From the NCBI GenBank assembly GCA_947172415.1, contig OX359195.1, forward strand, positions 4,439,501 to 4,503,500: a DNA stretch of 64,000 nt, written 5' to 3'. The translations under genes and the position numbers were made by a program. Shown piece by piece: positions 1-11,171 of the stretch; position 1 is the first letter of the stretch; each line of letters opens with the position of its first letter. This DNA comes from Chondrosia reniformis. Its lineage: Eukaryota; Porifera; Demospongiae; Chondrillida; Chondrillidae. The notes below the pieces were generated by a model. It saw only the letters and a list, made by a program, of their open reading frames with translations, made no database searches and was not told the DNA's origin.

Positions 1-837
1 TTTAATATATTTTATAGTCACTTGGACCTCATAAATTATCTATATATGTATATGTAATGTTGCGAGTAGTCAGGCAGTGATTAGGTTGAGGGGTTATAGC
101 TGCGAAGCTAAGGGGCAATTGATTTACTCTAAGTGAGTTGATTTATTGAAACCTCAAGCCACTTGTTGGAATGAAAGTTACAAAATTAATGGGTGTTTAT
201 AGAAACTGGGTAGGAAATGATTACAACTTGTGGGTTAAGTGAAGTAAGATGTAGTTTTACATGATATAAATGCAGTTACATTGAAGGAAACCGAACAGAT
301 GAATAAAGTGGAACTCAAAATTGTGGAATGCTAATTAAATATATGACAACAGGTGCTCCTACAATGTCAAGGAAGTTAAGTAACTAATGATACAAGTTCC
401 AGCAACTAAATGTCACAACATACAATGAAAATGAGATAGAGGAGATATCCATTTCCTCGCAGCATGTCCAAAATTGTAGGTAGTAAGAGAATCTCTAATG
501 AGACTCCTTCAATGGAAAAATATCACTTTCCAATCCAATGAGCATTGGTAGCTAACAGATGTTGCAGAGGAGTTTGAGAGCTGGACTATATAACTACATG
601 AGGGTGTTGGACCATAGGAGCCAAGACCAGATATAATCATCAGATCTATCTATCTACCCACCTACATAAAAAATTAACTGTAATTTAAACCTTTATTAAG
701 TGACTCATGGGCCCAGTCTGGCCTAGTGCTAGTTTCTTTTACATTCATGTGTTACTTAAATAAACTGTTATTATTATTATTATCATTATATATATGAAAA
801 TCTTGAATAGAACCCGATCATTATATATATTTATACA
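1..837. other. AT-rich intergenic DNA, no gene seen
   Basis: I see no coding region here. The stretch around 660-790 ends in a run of ATT triplets after an AATAAA-like context, which resembles the short-repeat 3' tail of LINEs elsewhere in this window (compare 23820-23855), so a dead LINE 3' end is possible. The rest holds nothing I recognise. Confidence 0.4.
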
Positions 838-1036
838 TGTAATGCTGGTTGATATGCAACTATTATAACACTATTAATACGCTGATACATCGTTTTGTAA
901 ATGGTGGTATTCAGGAAGCTTTAGTAAAAGAAACGTTTCTCTCGCTATTTATATGTTCAGGACACTTAAGCGTCCTCAATCGTTAGGATTAAAAATATAT
1001 ATATTAAAGCCCAATGATGAGGCTAAATAGTTCGAG
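838..1036 (-). repeat. Partial reversed copy of the AT-rich repeat unit U
   Basis: Read on the reverse strand, this matches the 5' part of the repeat unit at 26260-26500. Shared landmarks in the same order are a TCGAACTA-type start, a GGGCTTTAATATATATATT run, the palindrome-like GGACGCTTAAGTGTCC, an AAAGCTTCCTGAA block and the AACTATTATAACAC block. It has no downstream foldback arm, so it is a truncated copy. Other copies lie at 26236, 43800 and 49978, and reversed near 38290-38600. Confidence 0.7.
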
Positions 1037-1838
1037 GGATGGCAGCCACATGTGCTTTTAAACTTGAAATACTTGTTATACCTTTTTACAGACAATTATC
1101 TATTGGCCTAGTGAAGACCTTGCTTGCTTTTAAACAAAGACCTTTTTTGCCTATGCATTCAGAATTTCGTAGTTATTTATCCCCTTTCGAGAATAAAAGG
1201 ATTTTTTCACAGATGCTGAATAAACTAATTCAATTAGAATTATATTTCAATAAATGCGTATATACATCTTATACTTCCTTTCGTTAAAATTCTTACCAAC
1301 TAAGAATATAAACTTGATAGCCACTTGGTTATCCAGTTTATTTGGTTCAGTTTACATGTTGCTTATGTGAGGGTTTGAAAACAGGGCTGCTGTGTAAGTA
1401 CGCCAGTTTCTATCGAGAGGTATATCGTACAAGCAAAGAAACTCTAGAGGCCTTTCTTTAGATTTTTAGGCACGTTATGTGATGTTTGCAATGACGGCCG
1501 ATGCTGTATATAAGAACTTTCATGCATAGATATACCTTTACTTTAACATTTAGTAAAGATACAATTAGTTTGGAGGCGTTCACTTGCTAGTAAGGACGAC
1601 TTACCTAGGCTGGTACTGAACTAGTTACTTAAGTAACTGAAAACCGAGTCTTACCGCATTGCGTATTACATAGCTGTTCTTCTTTCTTCCTCCTACTTTA
1701 TGAATATGCTAATCATCTTAAATCAATACTTCCATCCGACTTCTGCTAAGGAAAAGAAGAATGAGTCAACTCCTAATTGGAAACAGCAACACGTGATGTG
1801 TATCTATAAAAGCCTTATATAAATATATATTAACCGCA
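1037..1838. other. Non-coding stretch, nothing recognised
   Basis: Short open frames only, with no motif I recognise. No terminal repeats were found here. Confidence 0.4.
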
Positions 1839-2499
1839 ATGCACAATTATGCTTCTGGTTGTGTATATATATATATTGTCAGCAAAGTGCCAATAGGGCA
1901 TTGCAATGACGTTTTGCAAGCTTTCGATTCAAAGGCTACATTGCTAGGTATCGTATTATCTTTGGAAAAGCAAGTGCAGCAACACCATCACACAGTCACT
2001 TTGAAAAAGGCAACAAACAGAGGTACAAATGTGAAGGATTGTCAATTTGACTTTCCTATGCATTGTTTTCTCAGTGTTGTAACAAAACTGAAAAACAATG
2101 ACGATCCTGGAAACAAATCCAGGTTTTATGTTCTGAAAAAAACAGCCTGGGAGGAAAACTGCAATCCATAAAATGCACATCTTCTGAAGACATGGAATGC
2201 TACTATGGATATACAGTTGATTGGGTCTGTTTATGGGACAGTAGCATATGTTTGTTCCATATATGCAAATCACAAAATGAGGAGGTTAGAAAGCAATCCG
2301 AGATGCACTGGAAAGCTTGCCTCCTCTGACTACAGCAAGAAGGCATCTCTCAAAGGTTTGCAATACCATGTTGACCCACCGTGAATTGAGTAGTACCCAG
2401 GAGCAGCATTTTGACTATGTCATTTGCCTTTCAAGGAAAACTCCAGAAATACGGTTTTTGCTAATACCACCAAGCCAGAAAAGAGAACACAATAGCTAA
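1839..2499 (+). pseudogene. Helitron pre-helicase region, broken
   Basis: The frame at 1839-2171 contains KDCQFDFPMHCF and RFYVLKKTAWEENCNP. These correspond to the CRFxFP and RFYxLKR..E..xNPYN blocks found between the Rep and helicase domains of animal Helitrons. After a stop the reading continues as AHLLKTWNATMDIQLIGSVY, matching the conserved (N)xxLLxxWxANMDIQ block. The next frame, 2317-2499, has SKVCNTMLTHRELSSTQE, like the NxxLxxRExSxQEA block. Frames shift between blocks. Identification is from family memory, with no search run. Confidence 0.7.
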
Positions 2500-3266
2500 A
2501 ATTTAAAATTCAATTGCTTCATTTGGACGATGATACTACAGAAATATTTGCTCATGGCATCTTTGATATATATGCCTAATGACTAGACATGCAAACCTTT
2601 GCCAAAATGATTTTGGCTCACTTTGCAGTCTAGTATGATGTGGATGTACGTGATGGCTCAGTTGGAAGTGGAGCAGGACAGTCTCATAGCCAGTTGCAAA
2701 ACAACTTGGGATAGATGCGCGCCTTCAAAGGAAACAAGTTTGCCTTCAGTTACCAGTACTGACGGTAGAAAGTCATGGTGATGGCTATTATTACGGTTGG
2801 ATGCCACTGTACATCCCTTAGAGGAAGGAACCGGAGGATCTGCTACTAAACCACTCTACTGCAATGGAGAACTTCATTGCAACAGAGGTAGAAATGGTTG
2901 TTCCACCACACTTTTGCAGACGAGGTGCAGTGATCCTGACAGTTGTACAATTGCAAGTCTTGAAGAGGATGCTTATCAGGATGCAGTTGCCCCTATGGCA
3001 CTCCAGGTTCAGTGAGAGGACCCTGCCAAACTTCCTGTAGAGGTGGATGGTGGATTGATGAACCCTAAGAAATTTGTTGACCCTAATTGCTTTCAGGATG
3101 ACATTGAGGGTGAAGATGAGGGGATTATAAATGATGACGACAATACCATTAGGGCAATGATTAGATGCACTCTTCCTGATGAGGTCTTTCAGCGACTAGT
3201 TACAAACCCCACTACGCAATAATGGGTTCCATTTGACATAGTTGTTTAGTACACTCAAGGTGCCAA

Positions 3267-3720
3267 ATGAAGCTAAGCCCAAAAACCCCAGAAGCTTTTC
3301 ATCTGTTTGTGACAGGTGGAAGAGGCACCAGAAAATCCCATGTGATTAGTGCAATTAAAGAGCATTTGGAGCACTCCATTAGCAGGGGGCCAGACATATA
3401 TGCATGCATTTTGAGAGCACCCACGGCAGTTGCAGCTTTTAGCATTGGAGATCTAACCATCTACAGAGCACTTAGACTGTCCTCAGTTGCACTTAATGCT
3501 TTAGCCTTTCATGATTTGAGAAAATCAAGCAAGGCAAGGAGTACATACTATCACGATTAATGAAATCAGTATGGCTTCATATCAGATATTGAAGTCTGTG
3601 CACAGCCTCTGTGTGAAAGTTTTGGCAATGATGAAACATTTGGGGGTTTGAATGTGATTGCTGAGAGAGACTTATACCAGCTGTTGCCTGTAAATGGGTG
3701 CCATGCTGTCAGTAAGAAAT
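3267..3720 (+). pseudogene. PIF1-like helicase motifs I and II (Helitron)
   Basis: The frame at 3267-3560 carries FHLFVTGGRGTRKSHVI. This is a Walker A loop of the PIF1/Helitron type (normally GGAGTGKSHV) in which the invariant GTGKS reads GTRKS, so it would not bind ATP normally. It is followed by LRAPTAVAAFSIGDLTIYRA, the typical APTGVAAxNIxGxTIHxA block. Beyond the stop a shifted frame gives FGGLNVIAERDLYQLLPV, the equivalent of FGGxxVIxxGDxxQLPPV. A helicase of this kind unwinds DNA during rolling-circle transposition. This copy is non-functional. Confidence 0.75.
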
Positions 3721-4221
3721 TTGGTCGTTCATCAGACCGATTGCAAATTTAGTTTAGGTCATAGCACTGGATCCAATCTCAGGTTTTATATGGCATGGAA
3801 CCTGTTTGACACTTCTTGAACAGCCAGGTTTGTATTTCTCTCTATTCTTTCCATGCACTAATTGTATATTCCAACGGGATTTGTGTTTTTTAACAGCCCC
3901 CCTTTCCAAGTTTATACAATCTTTCATATTTTTTGAAACCTGGCGGTTCAAAAAGTTTCAAATAGGTTTTGTGACTTCTGAAACCGGAGATTTGATCCTG
4001 TGTTGAATAAGAAGTTAACATGAGGCAGCAAAAGATGCTTTCTGTTCAGATATACTTAATCGTGTCAGAATAGGCAACCACTTTGTTGAAGATGTTAAAG
4101 TTTTGCACGCTTGGTTTCCAGTGGGTCTGTAGATTTTCTGTCTCCCACATTTGATACTGCCCTCAGATTGTTTGCTCATTTTGGTGGATGTAGAGGGACA
4201 TAATGAAACCCAGATTATATA

Positions 4222-5046
4222 CAGTGAAACCTGCCTAATGAGGTCACCCAAGGGAGACAAACTTGCTGGCTGTAATACACAGGTGGCTGTATTAACAAGG
4301 TTCTCATTAATATTCATTGACAAAACACAAATTTGCATACCGTAAATCAAGAAATTCATGCGTGCATCTAATTCGTACATATTCGTGCGAGGCCTCTCAG
4401 CGTGCACAAATTATATGACACGGATTTCCTTTACATACGAAATAATTACTGTAACGCCCGGGTATGTAACTTTACAGCGCTAAGTGTGAAAGGTAGGAGA
4501 GTTTGACCATGAGCTTGTGGCGGTATTTTGCGAAGGCGAAGGTGGTCGACCCCGGAGGAGACAGGAATTGGGGAACAACCTACTGCAGAGGCCAACAAAC
4601 GTGTGACAGAGGTACTCGACCAGCAGCAATCCAATCGTATGCGTACGGGTATAGCGCACTCGGAGGAATCAGAGGTCACTGGCAGCCCTGTGAATCGTGG
4701 CGTTGGTCTCTGGCTGAGAGTTCCTTGTTTTTATCATTTCGATGGACACCAGAACTTTATAAGAAAGCTGCAAGAGTCACTGAAGGAGTAAAGGAGACTC
4801 TTTAGAACATTTTATGGATAAATTGTTGTCATTTACTTACTTTCAAATCTGTATGGCCGCATTACAGAGTAGAGAAATCCCTTTGGGGCCACAGAAAGGC
4901 GACCGCTATACGCATTACGCAGGTGACCGCATTAACAAGGTCTCGATGTATACTTCAATATAGCGGATTGTTCGGGAGTATACGTTGGCGACTGGAAAAG
5001 GGAGGTGACCGCTTTAATAAGGTGACCACTTACTCAGGTTCCACTG
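4222..5046 (+). mobile_element. TA-flanked pogo/Tigger-like DNA element inside the Helitron
   Basis: The element is bounded by TA dinucleotides (4220-4221 and 5047-5048). It starts CAGTGAAACCTG and ends in the inverse CAGGTTCCACTG, so the terminal inverted repeats match in most of the first 25 bases. Its length is about 825 bp. Inside, 4528-4791 is an open frame with a hydrophilic stretch (EETGIGEQPTAEANKRVTEV) that resembles the N-terminal linker of pogo-type transposases, which is a weak call. The Helitron frame reads NETQIIY just before it and MFGKR just after it. That is what a simple TA insertion into the helicase gene would give. Confidence 0.7.
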
Positions 5047-5048
5047 TA

Positions 5049-5635
5049 CATGTTTGGCAAAAGATAATCAACTCTATTAAATTGATGCAGAACATGCTAA
5101 TCTACAGAGTTGAAGACAATTCTATACCCTTGTTAATTACAATGAGGTTCCTGAACATCTCATTGCAGTCCATGGGACACAAAGATTGTGCTGCATTGCC
5201 TGGTCATTTGAAGTTAGTAGTTGGTGCCAGAGTGATACTGTGCTGTAATGTCAACTGTGGTGATGGCCTTGTGAATGGTGCCCGAGCTTCAAATGGCTTG
5301 GAAGAGCAAATAATCTGAGATAACCTGGTTAATGCCTACAGAGGTGTATGTATAATTCTTTGATCCCTAATGTGCAAAGGTTATCAAAGGTGACAATTGT
5401 CTCTGGGGAACAAGAAATTGTGTCAATTGAAGCAATTTCACCATGCTTCTATAGAAACAAAGGCACACTCCTGCAGAGAACAAAGATTCTCTTCATTCTC
5501 TGCTGGGCAGCCACTGTGCATAAAGCACAAGGTTTGTCACTTGATGCACCAGTCATGGATTTTGGATTCCATTTACTTGATTCATTTGTATATGTTAAAG
5601 TGTTAAATAATTGTCAAAATAATAAATTAAACTAA
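5049..5635 (+). pseudogene. C-terminal helicase motifs of the Helitron
   Basis: The frame at 4923-5318 contains LPGHLKLVVGARVILCCNV and GDGLVNGARA, which match the LxVGAxVMLxxNxxxxxGLVNG block of PIF1 helicases. The next frame, 5348-5635, contains RTKILFILCWAATVHKAQGL and SLDAPVMDFG, corresponding to the LPLxxAWAxTIHKxQGxTLxxxVxDLG motif V/VI region. A frame change separates the two. This is the 3' end of the helicase reading, and no element terminus is visible beyond it. Confidence 0.75.
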
Positions 5636-5649
5636 CAATGTAAACTACA

Positions 5650-6250
5650 ACCGAAACAACTAAATCTACCAAAACAATATGTCCTATCTAGCCAGACAAG
5701 CTGGAACAGCTGAGGTAACTGGTTTGGCTGTTCTGAGCACTGCCGTAGTGTTACCCTGTTGAGCTGCGACTAATATTTGCTACTTCAGATAGCTGAGTGC
5801 CAGAGGATCCCCAGACTAAGTTCTTAGGTGTTGACCCAGATCTTGAAAGAAGGTGGTGACTTCTGGGCCAACACTCCACTTGTCTTAATTGCAATTGGAG
5901 AAAAGTGATGGCTGACCAATAACTCTGCATACTTTCTGTTTTTGATCTGCTCTGGCTTAGCAGCCACTAAACCCCAGAGGCTAGTCCAACATGCAAGAGA
6001 GCATAGGTATCAGGACAGGTAATGTCCCAACCCAGTACACGACCACATTTCCAGGGCTTGATTGTTGCACAGTCTGGGCGTTTGCCCTCAGAAAGGCATA
6101 CACTTTTAAAGGTGGCATTTGTGGTGGAATAATAAGTGGCAATGAGCAAGATGAGCATGCCCACGAATTGTTGGACAGGCAGGTGTACAGTGCAACACCC
6201 ACTGGTTCACATTTGGTCTGAGAACACTTATCAAATGCATAGCACATTAA
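5650..6250 (-). pseudogene. LINE remnant: PHD-like patch next to C-terminal nuclease-like patch
   Basis: On the reverse strand the segment 5660-6160 reads GKRPDCATIKPWKCGRVLGW then DITCPDTYALLHVGLAS. After frame changes it resembles KYAELLVSHHFSPIAIKTSG. The same signature is better preserved at 48970-49320: RPDG..(I/L)xPWxxGRxLxWDxTxPDTxA, then KYAxLxxxHxFxPVAxET. Just upstream, 6120-6245 reads CLSNNSWACSSCSLP, like the end of the PHD-like finger in CR1-group LINE proteins. The two patches may come from different LINEs joined by deletion. It is dead, with several frame breaks. Confidence 0.45.
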
Positions 6251-6839
6251 ATCTCTCTGGTTTCTTCTAACGAATTTGTTTCATTTGCCAAAGAGAGATT
6301 TGGTTTGAACTGCGATACCATTGGCCTTTATTGTCAAAACTTCATGTACTTCAATTATTTTCCTATTATCCTCATTTTGAGACCACTCCCAAGACAAAGT
6401 TAAAAATAGATAGATAAGCAATTGAGACATTTTCAATAGATTTGTCATTACTTTTATCCTGGGAGCCATTTTGTGATCTACATATTGGACATACATATAA
6501 ACATCTGTACAGTGAATTATTTGCCAGCTGTGTGTACTGTGAAAAGAAATGACTTGCATGCTGATACAAAATATCTTAATTGTAGAAGCCATAGATAGTA
6601 ATAGAATGCAATGCTTGCACATGCAGTAGCTTTGTGGATGACCTTTAGAATCAATCTGCTTTTCACAATCTTATGTATCTGAAGAAACGGGTTTGCCTTG
6701 TACATTGCCATTATAACAGTCAAGGGCACTTCAGTAATGCTTTGTAGTTGAGTCCCACACACTTGTCATCAAAATCCGATTAGTAGTTATTGTTTAATTT
6801 TTCCTGATGCAGTAATTCCAGAAAGTGAGTTAGATGGTT
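6251..6839. other. Unassigned, no gene seen
   Basis: Reverse-strand frames of 65-113 codons occur here, but none contains a motif I recognise. No terminal repeats were found. Confidence 0.35.
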
Positions 6840-7412
6840 TGTCTTGCAAATCATATATGCTTCTGCCATAGTATCGCATATGTATATATACACATGTGTA
6901 TATTTACATATGAATCCCATTGCTATATATATATATCCTATAATTAAGGATCTATTCCATACTTATCCCATAGTTATCAAATACGAATCTTATATGTATA
7001 TGCATCCCATATATGTGCCATACCCATTTCATACATTTCCTTATACAGATCCATTACATATCCCACTTGTATGTAATATCTATTTCCCTATATATATGTA
7101 CCCCATACATATCCAATAAGTATCCAATTAATATCCCATAATTATCCCATTGTTATCCTATACATAACACATATGTATCCCACACACATCACAAGAAAAA
7201 CGTAATACATTCCCATTAGTAGCCCATATATATCTCATATATTTCATTCCTATATATCCCAAGCATATCCTATATGCAGCTATAATTTTGCCGTACATAT
7301 CACATGTACCTGCCAAGAGTATGCCAAAACATTGACATTCAGTATCCCATAAGCCTCCCATATGTACCACATATAATCCATACATATTCCATAGGCAAAC
7401 AATATGAATATA
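6840..7412. repeat. Degenerate ATCCCATA-type tandem tract
   Basis: A variant of TATCCCATA or CATATATCC recurs every 10-25 bases across about 570 bp, separated by TA-rich spacers. The composition is strongly strand-biased, because C runs occur on the plus strand with almost no G runs. Open frames on both strands here are products of this composition and are not genes. It looks like an old, drifted minisatellite. Confidence 0.7.
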
Positions 7413-7924
7413 ACAATGCAAATATTAAACACCAGCCGATATTATACTAATTATAACCATGTGACAATTGTTTACTTGGCTGGGGGACCAAAGTCCTGTC
7501 CTATGGCAACCAGTGATGACATCCCAGTCATCCAAGATGACAAAAAATCATCAATGAACTACAGACTGCTGTATCGTCCGCTTTAGGGCTACATTCAAGG
7601 TAAGACTAGGCACTCCAAGCATAGTTAAACCTTGGCTGTAGTCTTCATACTATATTATAATGAAACCACAAGTGTTTCACTTGCGGTGGATTGATAAGCA
7701 GAGAACAGTCATCTATTTTCAGCTGAGTAACTATACCACACCAATAGACTTAAAGAGGGTGAAACAGCTAGCTGTCTGGTTCATTGATGCATTTAACCAT
7801 CTTGGATGAAGTATTAATTAGACGTGTTTTTGAGGTAGGGTGAGGACAAATGAGGCTGTCATTTTGAATGGATTACAGGAGCATTTCCACTGTTAATTAA
7901 TTGAATGTGTTTCTATGGAAAGGG
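7413..7924. other. Unassigned, no gene seen
   Basis: I see no recognisable domain. This may include the 5' part of the LINE that becomes recognisable from about 7925. Confidence 0.3.
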
Positions 7925-8105
7925 ATTTAGTTCATGCTTCACCAGATCAACCCACACCAAAAACCAGAGAACTACATAAACATCTATGCAATTTTTAATA
8001 ATAGGAAAACTAAAGAAGAAGTAAAACAAGTGATTGACTCCCTGAAGTCATAAATCTTGTGGATATCACAATATGCTGGCTGAGGCAGTTAAATACGAGC
8101 TTCTT

Positions 8106-8444
8106 TGAGATTTTCTAGAATCCTATTGAAGGAAGCCAAGCGAGAATAGGGGATAGAGAATAGAACTGATATATACAGAAGGAGAATCAAGGAAGCACTG
8201 GCAATCCAACAGTGTCAGATGACAATGAACCTAGACCAAGGCATCCTCAATCCTAAAAGGTGGGGTGGCTGGAAACCAATGCTTTTGTTTCCCGGAAATG
8301 ATGTAATTGATGATGTCATCGATAATGGTGGGAACAGGTGTCAATAAAAATGGGACACTTTCTTACCATCTTCAGTAACTGAAGAAGACCCCCAGGGTTG
8401 AAATGTCTGAAAACAGAGAACCGAAAACTGCATCTTTAGACACT
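8106..8444 (+). mobile_element. 3' fragment of a Penelope-like element
   Basis: The text reads YRRRIKEALAIQQ and then DQGILNP, like the end of the GIY-YIG domain of Penelope-like elements (RRIKEAIYIRK...LNxDxG). It is followed by GGAAATGATGTAATTGATGATG and then CTGAAGAAGACCCCCAGGGTTGAAA. The same 3' block is found, reversed, beside the second Penelope-like element at 43985-44165. The fragment lies between two blocks of the surrounding LINE reading, so it is a later 5'-truncated insertion. Confidence 0.6.
8379..8403 (+). ncRNA. Hammerhead-like core in Penelope 3' end
   Basis: CTGAAGA, then a short stem (GACCC/GGGTT) with a small loop, then GAAA. This is the order of the conserved hammerhead core (CUGANGA, stem II, GAAA). 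There is one extra A before stem II, and the expected GUC cleavage triplet is not convincing, so this copy is probably inactive. Confidence 0.4.
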
Positions 8445-9140
8445 CAAAATTATTGAACAATGAACCATCCAAAAGAGTACCAAATTATAATCACCAACTG
8501 TGTGGAGGCGAGGTATTTAAACCTTATTCCAAAAACATCTGAGAGTATAGAAACAAATGATTTTAGAGGGATTACCCTTGTTTCTGTAGTATGTAAAGTT
8601 TTTCGAACTATAGAGTGGTTGCAGCATATTAATATACTTAATGAAGGGCAAAGTGGCTTCAGTCCTGGAAGATCTGCCATTAATCATATCTTTTCATTTT
8701 CTGATATTGTGCGTGGCTGATTACTAAGAAATGAATGCAGCTTTGCAAGCATTCATTGATTTAAGGGAGGCTTATGATTCAGTAGACAAGGAGTGACTCT
8801 GGAAATAATTATATATATAAGATTAGTTTTCTGATCAAGTGATAAGAATGAATATAAGTTTATACAATGATGTATCATGTGCAGTGAAACTGTAAGTAAT
8901 ACCCATATATACCAGTGACTTTTTCCTTATCAATGATGGGGTAAGTTAAGTCTGTATTTTATCCCCTTCGCTATTAAACCTATTCAATAATGATATATTA
9001 GGTAATTTGAACACTAACAGAGAAATTAGGATAGGTAATGTCATAGTAAACTCTTGAAGGGAAACTTTCGGGTGACTATATATAAAAAACATATTAATTC
9101 TTTGCTTCAACCCCAAATTTACTTAATTAAATCACTACTA

Positions 9141-9178
9141 ACATTTCTGCTGCATACTGCAGCAGCTTCACTCCGAGT
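9141..9178 (-). ncRNA. Hammerhead-like hairpin in left Penelope arm
   Basis: On the reverse strand this is the counterpart of 11178-11206: a GCTGCAGTATGCAGC-type hairpin followed by GAAATGTT. It lies in coding orientation relative to the element and directly abuts the Tigger relic. The core is degenerate. Confidence 0.35.
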
Positions 9179-9179
9179 A

Positions 9180-9863
9180 CAGTCAACTCTGCACCTTTGG
9201 GAACCAAAAATAGGACTCATTATCCGAGGTACTCATTATCCATAATTCTGCAATAATTCAATACCATAATATACATACAGTATAACTATGTACATTAAGT
9301 AGGGAAATAGTCATCTAAACTTGTTTGTTTTTGTTTGAAAGTAAAAAAGAGTTTTTCAAGCCTGTATACTGCTTGGATATCCACTGAATTATCGGAGTTG
9401 CATGTTACAAATCATCTAATAATGCCCATCGTGGACGCCAGCAAATTAGCTTTTACCAACAGAAGCGGCCTGTTGCTTGAAACGTTTCTACTTCACGGCA
9501 GCGTCTACACCCTTGTTATGGGATGTTCATGAATGTTTAGCATCTCCACATACTTCGAAGGATTCGTACTGACGTTTAAACATTTCTCTTTTCTTCCAAA
9601 TTGTGTTAACTGTTGTCTTCGGTAGACCTAAACTATGGCATATGTCTTGAGAAGTATCCATTCTTTTCGTTCAGCTGCAGATGTACGCATTAAACGAAAA
9701 AATACCATTTAATTGAATTTTACAGTATGTGTTAACCAAAAATACGCAATATACGGGTATGCATTATGTGATGAAATATATTAATCACAGAAAAGGAAGT
9801 GACCCTTGTTCCTAAGATACTGTATGTATTAACCGAGAGTATGCATTATCCCAAGTTCTACTG
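9180..9863 (-). mobile_element. Tigger/pogo relic inside the Penelope left arm
   Basis: TA dinucleotides flank the element (9178-9179 and 9864-9865). The ends are CAGTCAACT and its partner AGTTCTACTG, followed by matching internal blocks (CTCATTATCCGAGG versus CCGAGAGTATGCATTATCC). On the reverse strand about 9560-9680 reads MDTSQDICHSLGLPKTTV then NTIWKKREMFKRQYES. This is the helix-turn-helix (CENP-B/psq type) that starts pogo/Tigger transposases (AxxxGIPKSTVSTIWKxRE). The rest of the transposase is gone, so it is a roughly 680 bp non-autonomous relic. Confidence 0.7.
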
Positions 9864-10033
9864 TATATACAATTAAGACAAATGAGAAGAGTGCATAAAA
9901 TTCTTCACTAATCATTCACTGTAATTCATCAGTTCTAAACGTTAATTGAGGTCTTGAACTCAAATTCAGTTTGATTGTTGCCTCTGGATGAGGCACTTCC
10001 ACCAACCGTCAATCTCCACATCCTGGTCTCTAT

Positions 10034-10429
10034 TCATTTGCTTACTTTGGTTCCTTGAGGAGATATGAAGGGACTCCTTGATCCTGAGAATGTTGGTATT
10101 CTTGCATGATCCTGGGTCCGGGTCTCCTCCCAGGCAGGCTGATGTTGGTGTGTCCAGGCATGTTTTGCATTTGCCGATTTCTCTATTTCTCCTTTTCTTG
10201 TGGCAGCTTGATGTTCCTTCAGTCTGGTTCCCAGTGCCCTCTTGGTCTCCCCAACAAATGTCTGGCTACAATCACAGGGGATCCCATATACCACCCCTGA
10301 TGACCTTTCCACAGGATCCCTGTCCCTGAACCTGCACAACTGATGTCTCAGGGTGGGTGGAGCCTTAAAGACCGTCCTTATGTTGTACCCTCTGCAAATC
10401 CACCTGAGATCTTCAGCAAGTTTCGCCAC
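10034..10429 (-). pseudogene. GIY-YIG endonuclease domain of Penelope-like element
   Basis: This reverse-strand frame of 131 codons contains, in order, FKAPPTLRHQLCRFRDRDPV, SGVVYGIPCDCSQTFVGET and RALGTRLKEHQAATRKG, then NAKHAWTHQHQPAWEETR. These are the diagnostic blocks of the Penelope C-terminal endonuclease: TLRxxLxxxKDxxP, GVVYxIPCxCxxxYxGET, RxLxxRlxEHxxA, and AxHxWxxxHxxxW. The usual Y of (Y/F)xGET is F here. The domain nicks DNA for target-primed integration. The frame is open through the domain. It follows the RT in the element, the canonical Penelope order. Confidence 0.85.
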
Positions 10430-10687
10430 ATAAGGGATGTAGAGTGTGTGTTTTGGATCCTATTCCTGCACTCTTCCTTTGCTTGGTTGAGATGCACTTC
10501 TTATCAACTCACATGGGTATCCATTGTCTTGCAATACTTTGGCGAGATGTTACTTTTCGCTGTTCCTATTCTCACCATGTGAGATAGCCCTAGCCCTGTA
10601 AAATAGGGTAGACACCAACCCACGTTTGACATGGTTTGGGTGATGGGAGATGTATTGCAAGTAACTATCTGTGTTTGTTGGCTTTCT

Positions 10688-10969
10688 TTACACACCAATG
10701 GTAATGGCTCCTCCCTCACCATGTTGTATCAATGTATCCAAGAAGGGTAGGGCGCCATTCTCCTCCACCACCATGGTGAATTGGATTGTGAATTGCAGTC
10801 TATTGAGGTGGCTGAGGAACTCTTCCACATGCCTCTTGTCCATGATACAAAAGGTGTAGTCAACATATCTTTTCCACATTCTTGGACTGTTCTGAGCTGA
10901 ACTGAATGCCAGCTGCTCAACCATTTCCATGTAGATATTGGCCACAACTGGTGAGATTAGTGATCCCAT
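10688..10969 (-). pseudogene. Penelope-type reverse transcriptase fragment
   Basis: This reverse-strand frame of 93 codons begins MGSLISPVVANIYMEMVEQ and continues RMWKRYVDYTFCIMDKRHVE, then LQFTIQFTMVVEENGALPFL and DTLI. This is the second half of the Penelope RT: MGSPLSPVxANIYME, the catalytic RYVDDTF and the IxFTxExExxGxLPFLD block. The catalytic pair reads VDY instead of VDD, so the copy is inactive. The 5' part of the RT is missing. It lies about 260 bp upstream of the GIY-YIG frame in the same element. Confidence 0.85.
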
Positions 10970-11171
10970 AGCTACTCCCTCTTGTTGTTTGTAAATTTAC
11001 CACAAAAGGTGAAGTAGGTGGTGCAAAGACACAACTAGAGGCTGGTGGAAGTGCCTCATTCAGAGGCAACAGTCAAACTGAATTAGGTTCAAGACCTAAA
11101 TTTACGTTTACAACTGATGAATGACAGTGAGTGATTAGTGCAGATGTTTGCAGTCTTTTCATTTTTTAAAT

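Larger units (their letters stand above)
1839..5640 (+). mobile_element. Decayed Helitron (Rep/helicase protein relic)
   Basis: Scattered forward-strand frames together read like the C-terminal two-thirds of a Helitron Rep/helicase protein. In order they are a segment typical of the linker before the helicase (1839-2500), PIF1-type helicase motif I (3267-3560), motif II-like (3640-3700), a RQQKD-type segment (4018-4140) and the C-terminal helicase motifs (5100-5600). Many frames are broken, so it is dead. I could not find the Rep HUH motif, the TC start or the CTRR hairpin end, so the boundaries are only those of the coding relic. A TA-flanked DNA element (4222-5046) sits inside it. The family call rests on several independent motifs in the right order. 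Confidence 0.75.

Noticed and set aside
3826-3985. Small insertion in the Helitron with CCAGGTTT and AAACCTGG ends
   Set aside because: Only eight bases pair and no target duplication is visible, so I could not separate it from chance.
6844-7119. 91-codon frame rich in I, Y and P
   Set aside because: It is a product of the ATCCCATA low-complexity tract.
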